NCBI RefSeq assembly: GCF_011355085.1
Contig: NZ_VXCP01000001.1
Span: forward strand, 34,432-76,157
Length of the DNA stretch: 41,726 nucleotides
Reading direction: 5' to 3'
From: Pseudomonas akapageensis
Lineage (GTDB): Bacteria > Pseudomonadota > Gammaproteobacteria > Pseudomonadales > Pseudomonadaceae
Positions within the stretch are counted from its first letter, which is position 1. Each line of letters begins with the position of its first letter. Made by a program: the position numbers and the translations under genes. Below, piece after piece: positions 29,565 through 38,089 of the stretch. The notes beneath the pieces were generated by a model. That model saw only the letters and a program-made list of their open reading frames with translations. It had not been told where the DNA came from and did not search any database.

Positions 29565-32500
29565 ATGAATACCTCTGTTTCAACCCGGCAGACGCCGCCT
29601 GACACACCTCAAGAACTGCTGATTTCCAGCGATACCTGGTCGGACTATCAGGCACTGGACTTTATCAGGCGACAATTGACCGACCTGTTTGCCGACCTTG
29701 AGCCCGCCCAACAACACCGCTACCTCGCACTTGCGCGTGAAGGCCCGCGGCGTCAGAAAATATTGAGCGATACGCTTGGGCAGTTCAGGCATGACTTCGA
29801 ACACCAACTCCTGCAAGCGCTGTCCAACGCACTGCGAGATAAGGCAAACAAGGCCATCGACCCTCGTCTCACCTATTTGCATACGCGCATGCTGACTCAA
29901 ACGCGAAGGAGTAAACGCGCCGCTAGTGGCGAGGAAGTCGAAAGCATTCGTTCGCAGACCTTATGGGATGCAGCCCTGCAAAACTTTGCCTTCAACATCG
30001 CCCATGGCACCGGCTCGGGCCTGGAGTTCACCCGCGCCAGCTATATCAACTCGGATCCGGACGGGCAAAGAAATACCGACGACGTTCTTGCCGTCCAGGA
30101 CTTTGTGGACATCGTCCGCGAACTGGATCCAGGGACAAGTCTGCAAACGAAACTGCAATCCGAGCTGCCACAGCTACTGGGCGCAAAGGTCGCCGCCTAC
30201 CAGCACGCGCTCCTTGAGTTTGCCTTGCTTGAGGCGTATCGCACGACATCCGAGACAGGTATCGACCGACAACAACTGGGGTTGCTCGAACACGCCATCC
30301 AGATTCCAGATGCCTTGCATTGGAAACTGCACAGCCTCAAGTTGGGCCGCTCTTTTGCCGACGCCTTGGTGCGCACCAGCGAAGGCATTCCGTTGGTCAG
30401 GTTCTTTAGCGACCAACTGCAGACATTGCGCCAGAAACTGTCGCGCCAGTCTCGTGGCAGCGAGAGCGATGCACTGCCATTACCTTTCTTCGTCGTTCAG
30501 CGCGCGGCCTGGGTATTCAGCTATTTTCCCGACCGACCGGGCGGTGCCTGGCGCCAGCATCTTTCGTATACCGAGGCCGTCGATTCATTTCGCGATCAGC
30601 TGCGCGAGGCTGTTCAAACCCGTGACATGAACTGGCTGACCCGCTGGATGCCATTGGCACACCAGCAACAACTGCTGGCCTTCCTCAAGCCCGAAAACGT
30701 TGACCGTGACCAACTCAACTGGCTGGCGAAGCTCCTTTACGATGCCTTTGGCGAGCAAACGCCTCCCGAGCAACTGATCGACGTGAGCGGCGATTTGACC
30801 GAACCTGGTGGCCAATCCTTGCTGCAGGCACTGGCACTTGAACAGCAATTGACAATTGCTGGTGACCTCTCTTTGCTGGCAACCACCAATGGCAATGCGG
30901 ATTTCGAAGCCGTCAAACAAGGGCTGCTGTTTGTGTTCAGCGAGGTGATGGAACTGTTGACCCTGTCCGTCCCCGGAGGCGTGACCGGGCTGAATCGAGC
31001 CATGCTGGCCGCCACCTTCGGCTCGTTGGGCTATCAGGCCGTTACCGCCAGCAATACTTTGCTCAACGGACGATCAGCAGATTTCATTCAGGCCGTCGGC
31101 GACATTACCGACCTGGTCATCAGCGGTCGCCTGCAAAACGTAGGCGCCCACTTGTCGGCACGGCGCACGCGCACGTTGATCAGCGCACTGGGGCGGCCAC
31201 GCTGCGTGATTCAGGCCGATGGCTCCACTGCACTGCAGCTGTCAGGTACGGCGGCGCAGCGCCCTGTCGATGTCAGCGCCATGTCGGACGCGCAACTCCT
31301 GCAAAATATGCTGCACCCCGACCTGGCCACACTGGATTCGACCGTCTGCGCACGCCTTCTTGCATTGAGTGGGGTGGAGCGCAAGCAGCTCGAAGCCATC
31401 TGGCAAGGCAAGGTCCCGCCACCCTGGCAACTCATCTATGTATTGCAGTGGTTTCAGCCACATGCGGGGGATACTCCTGCGACGCAGGCCGCTGTTTCCG
31501 AAAGCAGGACACTTCGAGCGCTGTGTGCGCTGGCGGACGCGACCGGCCGCGGATGGGGGAATGACAGCGAGGCACTGTGCTGCAACCTGCTGACATTGCA
31601 GGCCGGATGGCCCGATTCACTCGGCATGAAAATTCAAGTCGGTTCGCAGTTCCACATCTATGGGCTCGAAGGCGCCGACACTTTCATAGCACTGAACAGA
31701 GTTGGCAGCTTATACACCTCGAGCGGTCAGGCCATACCGTCCATGGAAGGTATGGGCAGCCTGATCAGCGCAACCTGGCACAGCCTCGATGCAAAACAAC
31801 GCGAAGCCATGGGCTACCCCATCGACGACGCGACGCAACTGGGTGAGCACATCGTCGAGCAGGCACTCCACTATCGCGCCGAATTATCGCAATTACTCCC
31901 CGAGCCCAACGGATTGCCATTATCGAGTGCGCGCCTGCAACCGTTTCGCCTGCAGATAGACCTGAGCGAGGTGATGGCCGACGCCCAAGGCATTCACGCC
32001 CTGGACGGACGCAAATACGTCGTTATCGACGGCGAAGGTTATCGGGTCATGTATGACCGCGATGCTTCCAGCCCCTGGGGGCCCGTCTGGCGAATCGTGA
32101 AGCCACAGGACCCGATTGCGGCCAATGAACAAAACATCTTCGTTGCGGGCATAGGTCTCAACGAACCCATTACGTTGCGTGAAGGTCGATGGGTTACCGC
32201 GACACTGCCCGGCGCAGGCGGAATGCCGCGCAAGGAGAGCCGACTGGAGGCGATGAAGCGGGAAAACCTGGAGAAAAAGAACCAGGCCGATCGAGCGCAA
32301 CAGCAAAAAGACCGGGAGACACGGCAACAACTGAACGAAGTCAGCGGTGAAATGCACGCGCTTGTCGAAGTGATGCAATCTCTCCATCCGAAGCTCGATC
32401 ATCCGGACCTGGACACTAAGACCGAGGCCCGCGGCAAGCTTGCCGCCACCTACTACAAACTCATGGGATTGGTGACTCGCAAGATAGCGTTACTCCGTGA

Positions 32501-34109
32501 ACAGGACCCGCAACGACATAGAACGGGAATCATCGCGGCGCATGTTTACCGGATCCAGTGCCTGGAAAAGATCATCCTGAGCATGGACCTGGCGTTTACC
32601 GATGAAGTTGGCGTTTTCGTTACCGATCCACATCACGGTGATCATGCCCGCTACCGTGAGCAGCGCCGTCGAATACTCAAGCACATGGAAGAGAAGCGGC
32701 CTTACCTGAAAAAGCGCGAGGCCTTCATTGAAGAACTGCGCACCCAGTATCCAGGCACCGAGGCCGAAAGCGAGATAACGGCGCTGTACGAAACCTATCC
32801 GGCCAAAACCTGGAACCTGGAGGTGGCTGCAGCTCTGTTCCGAATGGAACTGCTGTCGATTGGCGATCCGATGGATTCAAGCCATCCAGTGGTCTTCAAG
32901 CCCGAAGCCATCATCCAGATGTTCCAGTTTCACGAAACGTCCGTTGCCTATGACGACCTCGCGTTGGTCCCCGCGCGCCATCATCTGACGGTACTCGATA
33001 ACCTGCAAAGGCAGCTGGAAGCGGTGCGGATCGCGTTTGAGCAGATGCGCGGCGAATTCTTCAGCGCAGGAGAAAACAGACATCTGGAGGACGTCGTCAA
33101 AGGCCTGGGCGCCGTAGAGCAGGATTGCCACCGTCGCCTGGAAGACTTGTACCTGCAATCCACGGATAACGCTGTGCTGGCCAAGGACCTCGACGACATC
33201 GAGCTGGATTTTATCCCTGCCCAGCCCGGCCCCAGCCATGCACCTGCTGCCCGCAGGAAACTGATCAGGGTCAAACAGCGGGGCATCGAATCGATCAAGC
33301 TGGGCAAGGAACGAGTTGCCGACAATGGCGAGACGTTCATCGATATCATTGATTCGAGCGATACCTCCGCAACCGTTATCCAGTCCTATGCAAAACCCCA
33401 AGGTGGCGAGTGGAAAGGCACCAAACCGCTTCCGGCACCGCCTCGCGCCATGCCGACGCTGGCGGCGCTGATAAAAGGTGCACAGACTCTGCTGGACGGG
33501 GCCACGCTCGCCCAACAGAAAGCCATGCGTGATGCCCAGGCGAAACTCAACCCGACCAATATCGTGGAGTACCTCGAAACCAGGGCCGAGCAACTGGAAA
33601 ACACGGCCCGTGAAGTCGAGGCTGCCACCGCAGAGCAATCCTCTGCAGAATCCCGATCACTGATCCAACAGTTGAAAGAGGCCAGCGTACGCCTGAAAAA
33701 CACCGGGCAACAGACGCTGATCGAGATGTACAAGGACCCCGAGAAACTCGATATCAGCCGCTTGCTCTACCTGATCAGGATGAAGCAAGTCAGCGTCATC
33801 AAACTCTTGGACAGAGGTGAGCGCGGTAAAGGGAAGACCAGGCATTTTCTGGACATTTACCTGATCAAGGATGCGCAAGGTGAACGCCGGGATTTATGGC
33901 ACGCACACTTCCACTACCCCGCCCGCGATACGCCAAGCGAGCAGTTCTCTCTCAAAGGAGGACATCTCAAAACACTGAAGCAGAGCGGCTCCGGAAGTAC
34001 GGCGCAGGCACGCGATGAACAACAGGGGCGCGCGCACTCGCCGATCTGGCGGGCCGCTTTCGATAGCCGCTCGGCGCGGCTGTTGTTTGCATTGGCATCA
34101 CCGCCCTGA
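29565..34109 (+). CDS. Giant protein B, dermonecrotic-toxin/DUF6543-like family
   Basis: A 1514-residue protein, no signal peptide. The N-terminus differs from protein A; a segment at about 172-206 (VQDFVDIVRELDPGTSLQTK) resembles DUF6543-type proteins. A hydrophobic region at 452-532 (LLFVFSEVMELLTLSVPGG, then FIQAVGDITDLVISGRLQ) could insert in a membrane. It then parallels protein A: a beta-rich module at 809-852 (GIHALDGRKYVVIDGEGYRV), a charged coil at 888-950, a long helical region, VIQSYAKPQGGEWKG, a second coil (1336-1386), LWHAHFHYPARDTP at about 1443-1456, and a final IWRAAFDSRSARLLFAL. ATG at 29565 begins MNTSVSTRQTPP; the frame runs up to 29346 without clear coding character. No small immunity-type gene lies beside it. 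Function unknown. Confidence 0.85.
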   Translation: MNTSVSTRQTPPDTPQELLISSDTWSDYQALDFIRRQLTDLFADLEPAQQHRYLALAREGPRRQKILSDTLGQFRHDFEHQLLQALSNALRDKANKAIDPRLTYLHTRMLTQTRRSKRAASGEEVESIRSQTLWDAALQNFAFNIAHGTGSGLEFTRASYINSDPDGQRNTDDVLAVQDFVDIVRELDPGTSLQTKLQSELPQLLGAKVAAYQHALLEFALLEAYRTTSETGIDRQQLGLLEHAIQIPDALHWKLHSLKLGRSFADALVRTSEGIPLVRFFSDQLQTLRQKLSRQSRGSESDALPLPFFVVQRAAWVFSYFPDRPGGAWRQHLSYTEAVDSFRDQLREAVQTRDMNWLTRWMPLAHQQQLLAFLKPENVDRDQLNWLAKLLYDAFGEQTPPEQLIDVSGDLTEPGGQSLLQALALEQQLTIAGDLSLLATTNGNADFEAVKQGLLFVFSEVMELLTLSVPGGVTGLNRAMLAATFGSLGYQAVTASNTLLNGRSADFIQAVGDITDLVISGRLQNVGAHLSARRTRTLISALGRPRCVIQADGSTALQLSGTAAQRPVDVSAMSDAQLLQNMLHPDLATLDSTVCARLLALSGVERKQLEAIWQGKVPPPWQLIYVLQWFQPHAGDTPATQAAVSESRTLRALCALADATGRGWGNDSEALCCNLLTLQAGWPDSLGMKIQVGSQFHIYGLEGADTFIALNRVGSLYTSSGQAIPSMEGMGSLISATWHSLDAKQREAMGYPIDDATQLGEHIVEQALHYRAELSQLLPEPNGLPLSSARLQPFRLQIDLSEVMADAQGIHALDGRKYVVIDGEGYRVMYDRDASSPWGPVWRIVKPQDPIAANEQNIFVAGIGLNEPITLREGRWVTATLPGAGGMPRKESRLEAMKRENLEKKNQADRAQQQKDRETRQQLNEVSGEMHALVEVMQSLHPKLDHPDLDTKTEARGKLAATYYKLMGLVTRKIALLREQDPQRHRTGIIAAHVYRIQCLEKIILSMDLAFTDEVGVFVTDPHHGDHARYREQRRRILKHMEEKRPYLKKREAFIEELRTQYPGTEAESEITALYETYPAKTWNLEVAAALFRMELLSIGDPMDSSHPVVFKPEAIIQMFQFHETSVAYDDLALVPARHHLTVLDNLQRQLEAVRIAFEQMRGEFFSAGENRHLEDVVKGLGAVEQDCHRRLEDLYLQSTDNAVLAKDLDDIELDFIPAQPGPSHAPAARRKLIRVKQRGIESIKLGKERVADNGETFIDIIDSSDTSATVIQSYAKPQGGEWKGTKPLPAPPRAMPTLAALIKGAQTLLDGATLAQQKAMRDAQAKLNPTNIVEYLETRAEQLENTAREVEAATAEQSSAESRSLIQQLKEASVRLKNTGQQTLIEMYKDPEKLDISRLLYLIRMKQVSVIKLLDRGERGKGKTRHFLDIYLIKDAQGERRDLWHAHFHYPARDTPSEQFSLKGGHLKTLKQSGSGSTAQARDEQQGRAHSPIWRAAFDSRSARLLFALASPP

Positions 34110-34121
34110 GCCCAATCGATG

Positions 34122-34142
34122 CTGGCCGTCCCGGACGGCCAG
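34122..34142. terminator. Symmetric hairpin between giant gene B and dnaB
   Basis: CTGGCCGT (34122-34129) pairs perfectly with ACGGCCAG (34135-34142), with a 5-nt loop, in the 38-bp gap between two convergent stop codons. It lacks T-runs but sits where a bidirectional terminator is needed. Confidence 0.5.
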
Positions 34143-34147
34143 CCGAC

Positions 34148-35545
34148 TTACTCGTCGTCGTCGAAGTTGTAGCTGCCCGGCGCCAGGTTCTCGAATCGGG
34201 TGTATTTGCCGATGAAAGCCAGGCGAATGAAGCCAATGGGGCCGTTCCGCTGCTTGCCGATGATGATTTCGGCGATGCCCTTGTGCTCGGTTTCCGGGTG
34301 ATACACCTCGTCCCGGTACACGAACATGATCACGTCGGCGTCCTGCTCGATCGCACCCGATTCACGCAAGTCGGAGTTCACCGGGCGCTTGTTCGGGCGT
34401 TGTTCCAGAGAACGGTTGAGCTGCGACAGGGCGACCACCGGGCAATTGAACTCTTTGGCCAGAGCCTTGAGGGACCGGGAAATTTCGGAAATCTCGTTGG
34501 TCCGGTTGTCGCCGCTCGAACCCGGGATCTGCATCAACTGCAGGTAATCGATCATGATCAGGCCGATTTCACCGTGCTCACGGACCAGACGCCGGGTCCG
34601 TGCGCGCATCTCCGACGGGCTGATGCCGGCGGTATCGTCGATGAACAGCTTGCGGTCGTTGAGCAGGTTGACCGCCGAGGTCAGGCGCGGCCAATCGTCA
34701 TCGTCCAGACGACCGGAACGGACCTTGGTCTGGTCGATGCGGCCCAGCGAAGACAGCATACGCATGACCAGCGAATCACCTGGCATCTCGAGGGAGTACA
34801 CCAGTACGGCCTTCTCGCTGCGCAGTACCGCGTTCTCCACCAGGTTCATGGCGAAGGTGGTCTTACCCATCGACGGACGGCCGGCGACGATGATCAGGTC
34901 CGCTGGCTGCAGGCCGCTGGTCTTCTCGTCCAGGTCGGTGTAGCCGGTGGAGAGGCCGGTAATGGCGTTGTCAGTGTTGAACAGGGTATCGATGCGGTCG
35001 ATGGCCTTGGTCAGCAGGTCGTTCACGCTCACCGGGCCGCCGGTTTTCGGCCGGGCCTCGGCGATCTGGAAGATCTGCCGTTCGGCTTCGTCGAGGATCT
35101 CTGCAGCGTTGCGCCCTTGCGGGTTGAAGGCGCTGTCGGCGATCTCGTTGCTGATGCTGATCAACTGGCGCAGGGTCGCCCGCTCGCGAACGATCTGGGC
35201 ATAGGCCTTGATGTTGGCGACCGACGGGGTGTTCTTGGCCAGCTCGCCGAGGTAGCCAAGACCGCCGACCTGGGAGCTTTGCCCTTCCTTGTCCAGCTGC
35301 TCGTGCAGCGTCACCACGTCGAACGGGGTGTTCTGGTCCGCGAGCTTGGCAATGGCGCGGAAAATCAGGCGGTGGTCATGCCGGTAGAAATCGCCGTCGG
35401 ACACTTGATCGAGCACGCGCTCCCAGGCGTTGTTGTCCAGCATCAAGCCACCGAGCACAGCCTGTTCGGCCTCGATGGAATGCGGCGGCACCTTGAGGGC
35501 AGCGGTTTGCAGATCGTATTGCTCGGGTGCGGAGATTTCGTTCAT
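34148..35545 (-). CDS. dnaB: Replicative DNA helicase DnaB
   Basis: A 465-residue hexameric 5'-3' helicase that unwinds DNA at the replication fork. The N-terminal DnaB domain (PHSIEAEQAVLGGLMLDN) is followed by the RecA-like ATPase domain with Walker A GRPSMGKTT near 222-230, Walker B LIMIDYLQLM, and the later block ALSQLNRSLEQRPNKRPVNS. No intein is present. ATG at 35545 is chosen; an in-frame GTG two codons earlier is unlikely. In P. aeruginosa and E. coli alr follows dnaB; here the giant gene B stands there instead. Confidence 0.97.
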   Translation of the reverse strand: MNEISAPEQYDLQTAALKVPPHSIEAEQAVLGGLMLDNNAWERVLDQVSDGDFYRHDHRLIFRAIAKLADQNTPFDVVTLHEQLDKEGQSSQVGGLGYLGELAKNTPSVANIKAYAQIVRERATLRQLISISNEIADSAFNPQGRNAAEILDEAERQIFQIAEARPKTGGPVSVNDLLTKAIDRIDTLFNTDNAITGLSTGYTDLDEKTSGLQPADLIIVAGRPSMGKTTFAMNLVENAVLRSEKAVLVYSLEMPGDSLVMRMLSSLGRIDQTKVRSGRLDDDDWPRLTSAVNLLNDRKLFIDDTAGISPSEMRARTRRLVREHGEIGLIMIDYLQLMQIPGSSGDNRTNEISEISRSLKALAKEFNCPVVALSQLNRSLEQRPNKRPVNSDLRESGAIEQDADVIMFVYRDEVYHPETEHKGIAEIIIGKQRNGPIGFIRLAFIGKYTRFENLAPGSYNFDDDE

Positions 35546-35594
35546 GGCCACTTGGAATCAGGGGGTTTTAAAACAGAAACTACAGAAAGACAAA

Positions 35595-35658
35595 GGGCAC
35601 GACCTGCAAAACAGGATCGTGCCCGATGTTAACCGGCTGGCACCCAGGGTGCCAGCCG
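35595..35658 (-). terminator. Tandem hairpins between rplI and dnaB
   Basis: Read on the minus strand, CGGCTGGCAC pairs with GTGCCAGCCG (35658-35634, 10 bp, 5-nt loop). Then GGGCACGA-T-CCTG pairs with CAGG-TCGTGCCC (35624-35595, 12 bp with one bulge), followed by TTTGTCTTT. The second is a good intrinsic terminator ending the ribosomal operon; leakage may reach dnaB. Confidence 0.75.
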
Positions 35659-35669
35659 ATTGGTACTGC

Positions 35670-36116
35670 TTAAGCAGCCACCACGACAACGCGTACGGTT
35701 GCTTCGACTTCAGCGTGCAGGTGCACAGCTACGTCGAATTCGCCTACGTTGCGGATAGTGCCGTTCGGCAGACGAACTTCGCTTTTTGCAACTTCAACGC
35801 CAGAGGCGGTCAGTGCATCAGCGATGTCGTGGGTGCCGATCGAACCGAACAGCTTGCCTTCGTCACCAGCGGTGGCAGTGATGGTCACTTCCAGCTCAGC
35901 CAGTTGGGCAGCGCGAGTTTCGGCAGAAGCTTTCTTGTCTGCTGCGATTTTTTCCAGCTCGGCACGACGCTCTTCGAACGCAGCCAGGTTGGCAGCGGTC
36001 GCGGCGGTAGCTTTACCGTACGGCAGCAGGTAGTTACGACCGTAGCCGGCCTTAACGTTTACTTTGTCGCCCAGGTTGCCCAGGTTGGCGACTTTTTCCA
36101 GAAGGATCAGTTGCAT
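35670..36116 (-). CDS. rplI: 50S ribosomal protein L9
   Basis: A 148-residue large-subunit protein binding 23S rRNA at the base of the L1 stalk. The N-terminal domain ([36 protein letters not shown]) is the diagnostic L9 signature, joined by a long Ala/Glu/Lys-rich helix to the C-terminal domain. AGAGGA lies just upstream of the start. Last gene of rpsF-rpsR-membrane gene-rplI. Confidence 0.98.
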   Translation of the reverse strand: MQLILLEKVANLGNLGDKVNVKAGYGRNYLLPYGKATAATAANLAAFEERRAELEKIAADKKASAETRAAQLAELEVTITATAGDEGKLFGSIGTHDIADALTASGVEVAKSEVRLPNGTIRNVGEFDVAVHLHAEVEATVRVVVVAA

Positions 36117-36135
36117 GTGAAAAATCCTCTAACTT

Positions 36136-37035
36136 TTAACCTTCACCGTTCGCAGAACCATTGTCGGCGCCGTTCTTTGGCGCCATCCGGCCGCGAAAAT
36201 CAATCAGGCTGTCGACAATGGCCAACACCACGAGCAACGGATAGATCAGCTGCATGAACAACAGCAGCGTCACGTACAACCCCACCAGCCAAAACCTGGC
36301 CAGACGCTTTTCAGCCACCAGCCCGTGAATCAGGGCCAGCCCGGCGAACACCAGCGGTACGCTGCACAACGGCGTCAACATGGCCAACTGCGGCCCGAAA
36401 TTGGGCGCAACCAGCATGCACGCCAGCAGCAACATCGCCGGCCCCGTCGTGATTCTGATACTGCGAAACTCGCGACCAAAACCACCAGGGTTATACAACA
36501 ACGCCTGCCAGTAGCGCCCCAACATCAGGGCCAGCAAGCTGACGGCTTGCAACAACGCGGCTATCAGGCCGTTGAGCACCGGTGCAATCAGGTCTCCCAG
36601 GCGCGCTCGCTCATCTACCGACATCTGTTGGTAGAGCCCGTCGAGCATCTGTGGCAACAGCTTCTGCAGCTCCTGCGACATCGCCTCGATGGGTTCGCGG
36701 AACACCGCACCCAGTACCACGCCATACACCAGGCCCAGCACTACGCTGACCAGCAGCACACGGTTCCAGGACTGGCCGGAGCGTAACAACGCCGCCAACC
36801 CCAGCGACCCCAGCAACACCATCAAGGTGCGCGGTTCGCCGAAAAACCACCAGACCAACGCTGGCAGCAAAGCCCAGGCGAGGACACCAAAGGCGTCACT
36901 CATACCGCGCCGCAGGAACACAAGGCACCCCGCAGCAGCACTCAACCAGAACAACAGCGGCATCGCCGCACATCCAACCACTACTAGAGTGGCCTGCACG
37001 CGACCGCGCATGATGAAATCAGCCAAGGCGCGCAT
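36136..37035 (-). CDS. Integral membrane protein, probable DUF2232 (YybS-like)
   Basis: A 299-residue protein with about seven or eight hydrophobic segments, for example LVVVGCAAMPLLFWLSAAAG, ALLPALVWWFFG and LLASLLALMLG-like stretches, and a hydrophilic Asn/Gly/Glu-rich end (NGADNGSANGEG). A protein of this kind sits between rpsR and rplI throughout Pseudomonas. Its fold matches my memory of DUF2232/YybS-like membrane proteins. No enzymatic motif is visible. It lies 19 bp upstream of rplI and 36 bp downstream of rpsR, so is co-transcribed with the ribosomal genes. Confidence 0.8.
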   Translation of the reverse strand: MRALADFIMRGRVQATLVVVGCAAMPLLFWLSAAAGCLVFLRRGMSDAFGVLAWALLPALVWWFFGEPRTLMVLLGSLGLAALLRSGQSWNRVLLVSVVLGLVYGVVLGAVFREPIEAMSQELQKLLPQMLDGLYQQMSVDERARLGDLIAPVLNGLIAALLQAVSLLALMLGRYWQALLYNPGGFGREFRSIRITTGPAMLLLACMLVAPNFGPQLAMLTPLCSVPLVFAGLALIHGLVAEKRLARFWLVGLYVTLLLFMQLIYPLLVVLAIVDSLIDFRGRMAPKNGADNGSANGEG

Positions 37036-37071
37036 GCATTCTATCCTTTGCTACTTGTCGACGACCCGGTC

Positions 37072-37302
37072 TCAGCGGCCGTGGCTGTCGGTGTAGGCCA
37101 GCAGGGCCAGGAAGCGGGCGCGCTTGATAGCGGTAGCCAGCTGACGCTGATAACGAGCTTTGGTACCGGTGATACGGCTTGGAACGATTTTGCCGGTTTC
37201 GGATACGTAAGCTTTCAGGGTGTTGAGATCTTTGTAATCGATCTCTTTCACGTCTTCAGCGGTGAAGCGGCAGAATTTACGACGACGGAAGAAACGTGCC
37301 AT
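37072..37302 (-). CDS. rpsR: 30S ribosomal protein S18
   Basis: A 76-residue small-subunit protein. The start [18 protein letters not shown] and the central [35 protein letters not shown] are diagnostic for S18. It dimerises with S6 on 16S rRNA of the platform. A GGAG ribosome-binding site stands upstream, and rpsF ends 28 bp before. Confidence 0.98.
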
Positions 37303-37330
37303 GTAATAGGCTCCTCAAAAGGTCCGTGGA

Positions 37331-37753
37331 TTACTCGTCAGCGTTATCGCTGTTGTCGCTGTCATCACTTTCAACGCCTTCAGCGTCGGAGTGCTCAGGA
37401 CGGTCGCGACGCTCACGGCGCTCACTGCGGTTTTCTTCAGCCTTGAGCATCTCGGACTGGCCGGTAACGGCTTCGTCGCGACGGATGACCAGGTTACGGA
37501 TCACGGCATCGTTGTAACGGAAGTTGTCTTCCAGCTCAGCCAGGGCCTTGCCAGTGCACTCAACGTTCAGCATCACGTAGTGAGCCTTGTGAACATTGTT
37601 GATTGCGTAGGCCAGTTGACGACGGCCCCAGTCTTCCAGACGGTGGATTTTGCCGCCGTCTTCTTCGATCAGCTTGGTGTAACGCTCAACCATGCCGCCG
37701 ACTTGCTCGCTCTGGTCAGGGTGGACCAGAAAGATGATTTCGTAATGACGCAT
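37331..37753 (-). CDS. rpsF: 30S ribosomal protein S6
   Basis: A 140-residue small-subunit protein. The start [18 protein letters not shown] and the central [19 protein letters not shown] are typical. The C-terminus is a long charged tail ending in an Asp/Ser/Asn-rich stretch ([12 protein letters not shown]). In E. coli RimK adds glutamates to the S6 tail; the tail here ends with Glu, compatible with that. AAGGAG precedes the ATG. First gene of the operon, with promoter and a leader of about 125 nt upstream. Confidence 0.98.
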   Translation of the reverse strand: MRHYEIIFLVHPDQSEQVGGMVERYTKLIEEDGGKIHRLEDWGRRQLAYAINNVHKAHYVMLNVECTGKALAELEDNFRYNDAVIRNLVIRRDEAVTGQSEMLKAEENRSERRERRDRPEHSDAEGVESDDSDNSDNADE

Positions 37754-37878
37754 GAATGCTCCTTACGGGTTGTAGCCTGCCGCCAAAAGCGGTCAGACAA
37801 GGAGTGAATGACACTTGTGTGTCTTGCCAGAGATAGGCCCCCCGAAATAGACATAGGGGCGCCCGCCATGATGGCAAG
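37754..37878 (-). promoter_or_regulatory. rpsF leader, possible S6:S18 autoregulatory element
   Basis: About 125 nt lie between the promoter and rpsF. The leader can fold into several GC-rich hairpins, including CGCCC pairing with GGGCG and CCGC-TTTTG-GCGG close to the start. Many bacterial rpsF leaders bind the S6:S18 complex for feedback control; I cannot confirm the consensus by eye. Confidence 0.35.
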
Positions 37879-37885
37879 GGGCGCA

Positions 37886-37914
37886 ATTGTAGAGAAGCGC
37901 CACAAGACTGGCAA
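37886..37914 (-). promoter_or_regulatory. Sigma-70 promoter of the rpsF operon
   Basis: On the minus strand TTGCCA (37914-37909) and TACAAT (37891-37886) are separated by exactly 17 nt, followed by a GC-rich discriminator GCGCCCC as expected for a growth-rate-regulated ribosomal promoter. Confidence 0.75.
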
Positions 37915-37961
37915 GGTAATTGGTGATTATTTGAACAGCCTCGGGTGGGCTGTGCGGGCCT

Positions 37962-38053
37962 CATCGCTGGCAAGCCAGCTCCCACAGGGATTTCCTGTGA
38001 TCACAAATGCAATGCCAGACAATAATTCTGTGGGAGCTGGCTTGCCAGCGATG
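37962..38053. repeat. REP pair (inverted)
   Basis: CATCGCTGGCAAGCCAGCTC (from 37962) and the inverted GAGCTGGCTTGCCAGCGATG (to 38053) flank about 40 bp. The pair sits between the rlmB stop and the rpsF promoter, in the same position relative to gene ends as the other two REP pairs. Confidence 0.88.
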
Positions 38054-38089
38054 CGGTGCAGCTGACACACCGCTCCCCCACAGATCGGA

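Noticed and set aside
24636..34109. A toxin-antitoxin or toxin-immunity pair
   Set aside because: Both members are giant and homologous, and no small gene lies beside either one, so an immunity partner cannot be supported from this sequence.
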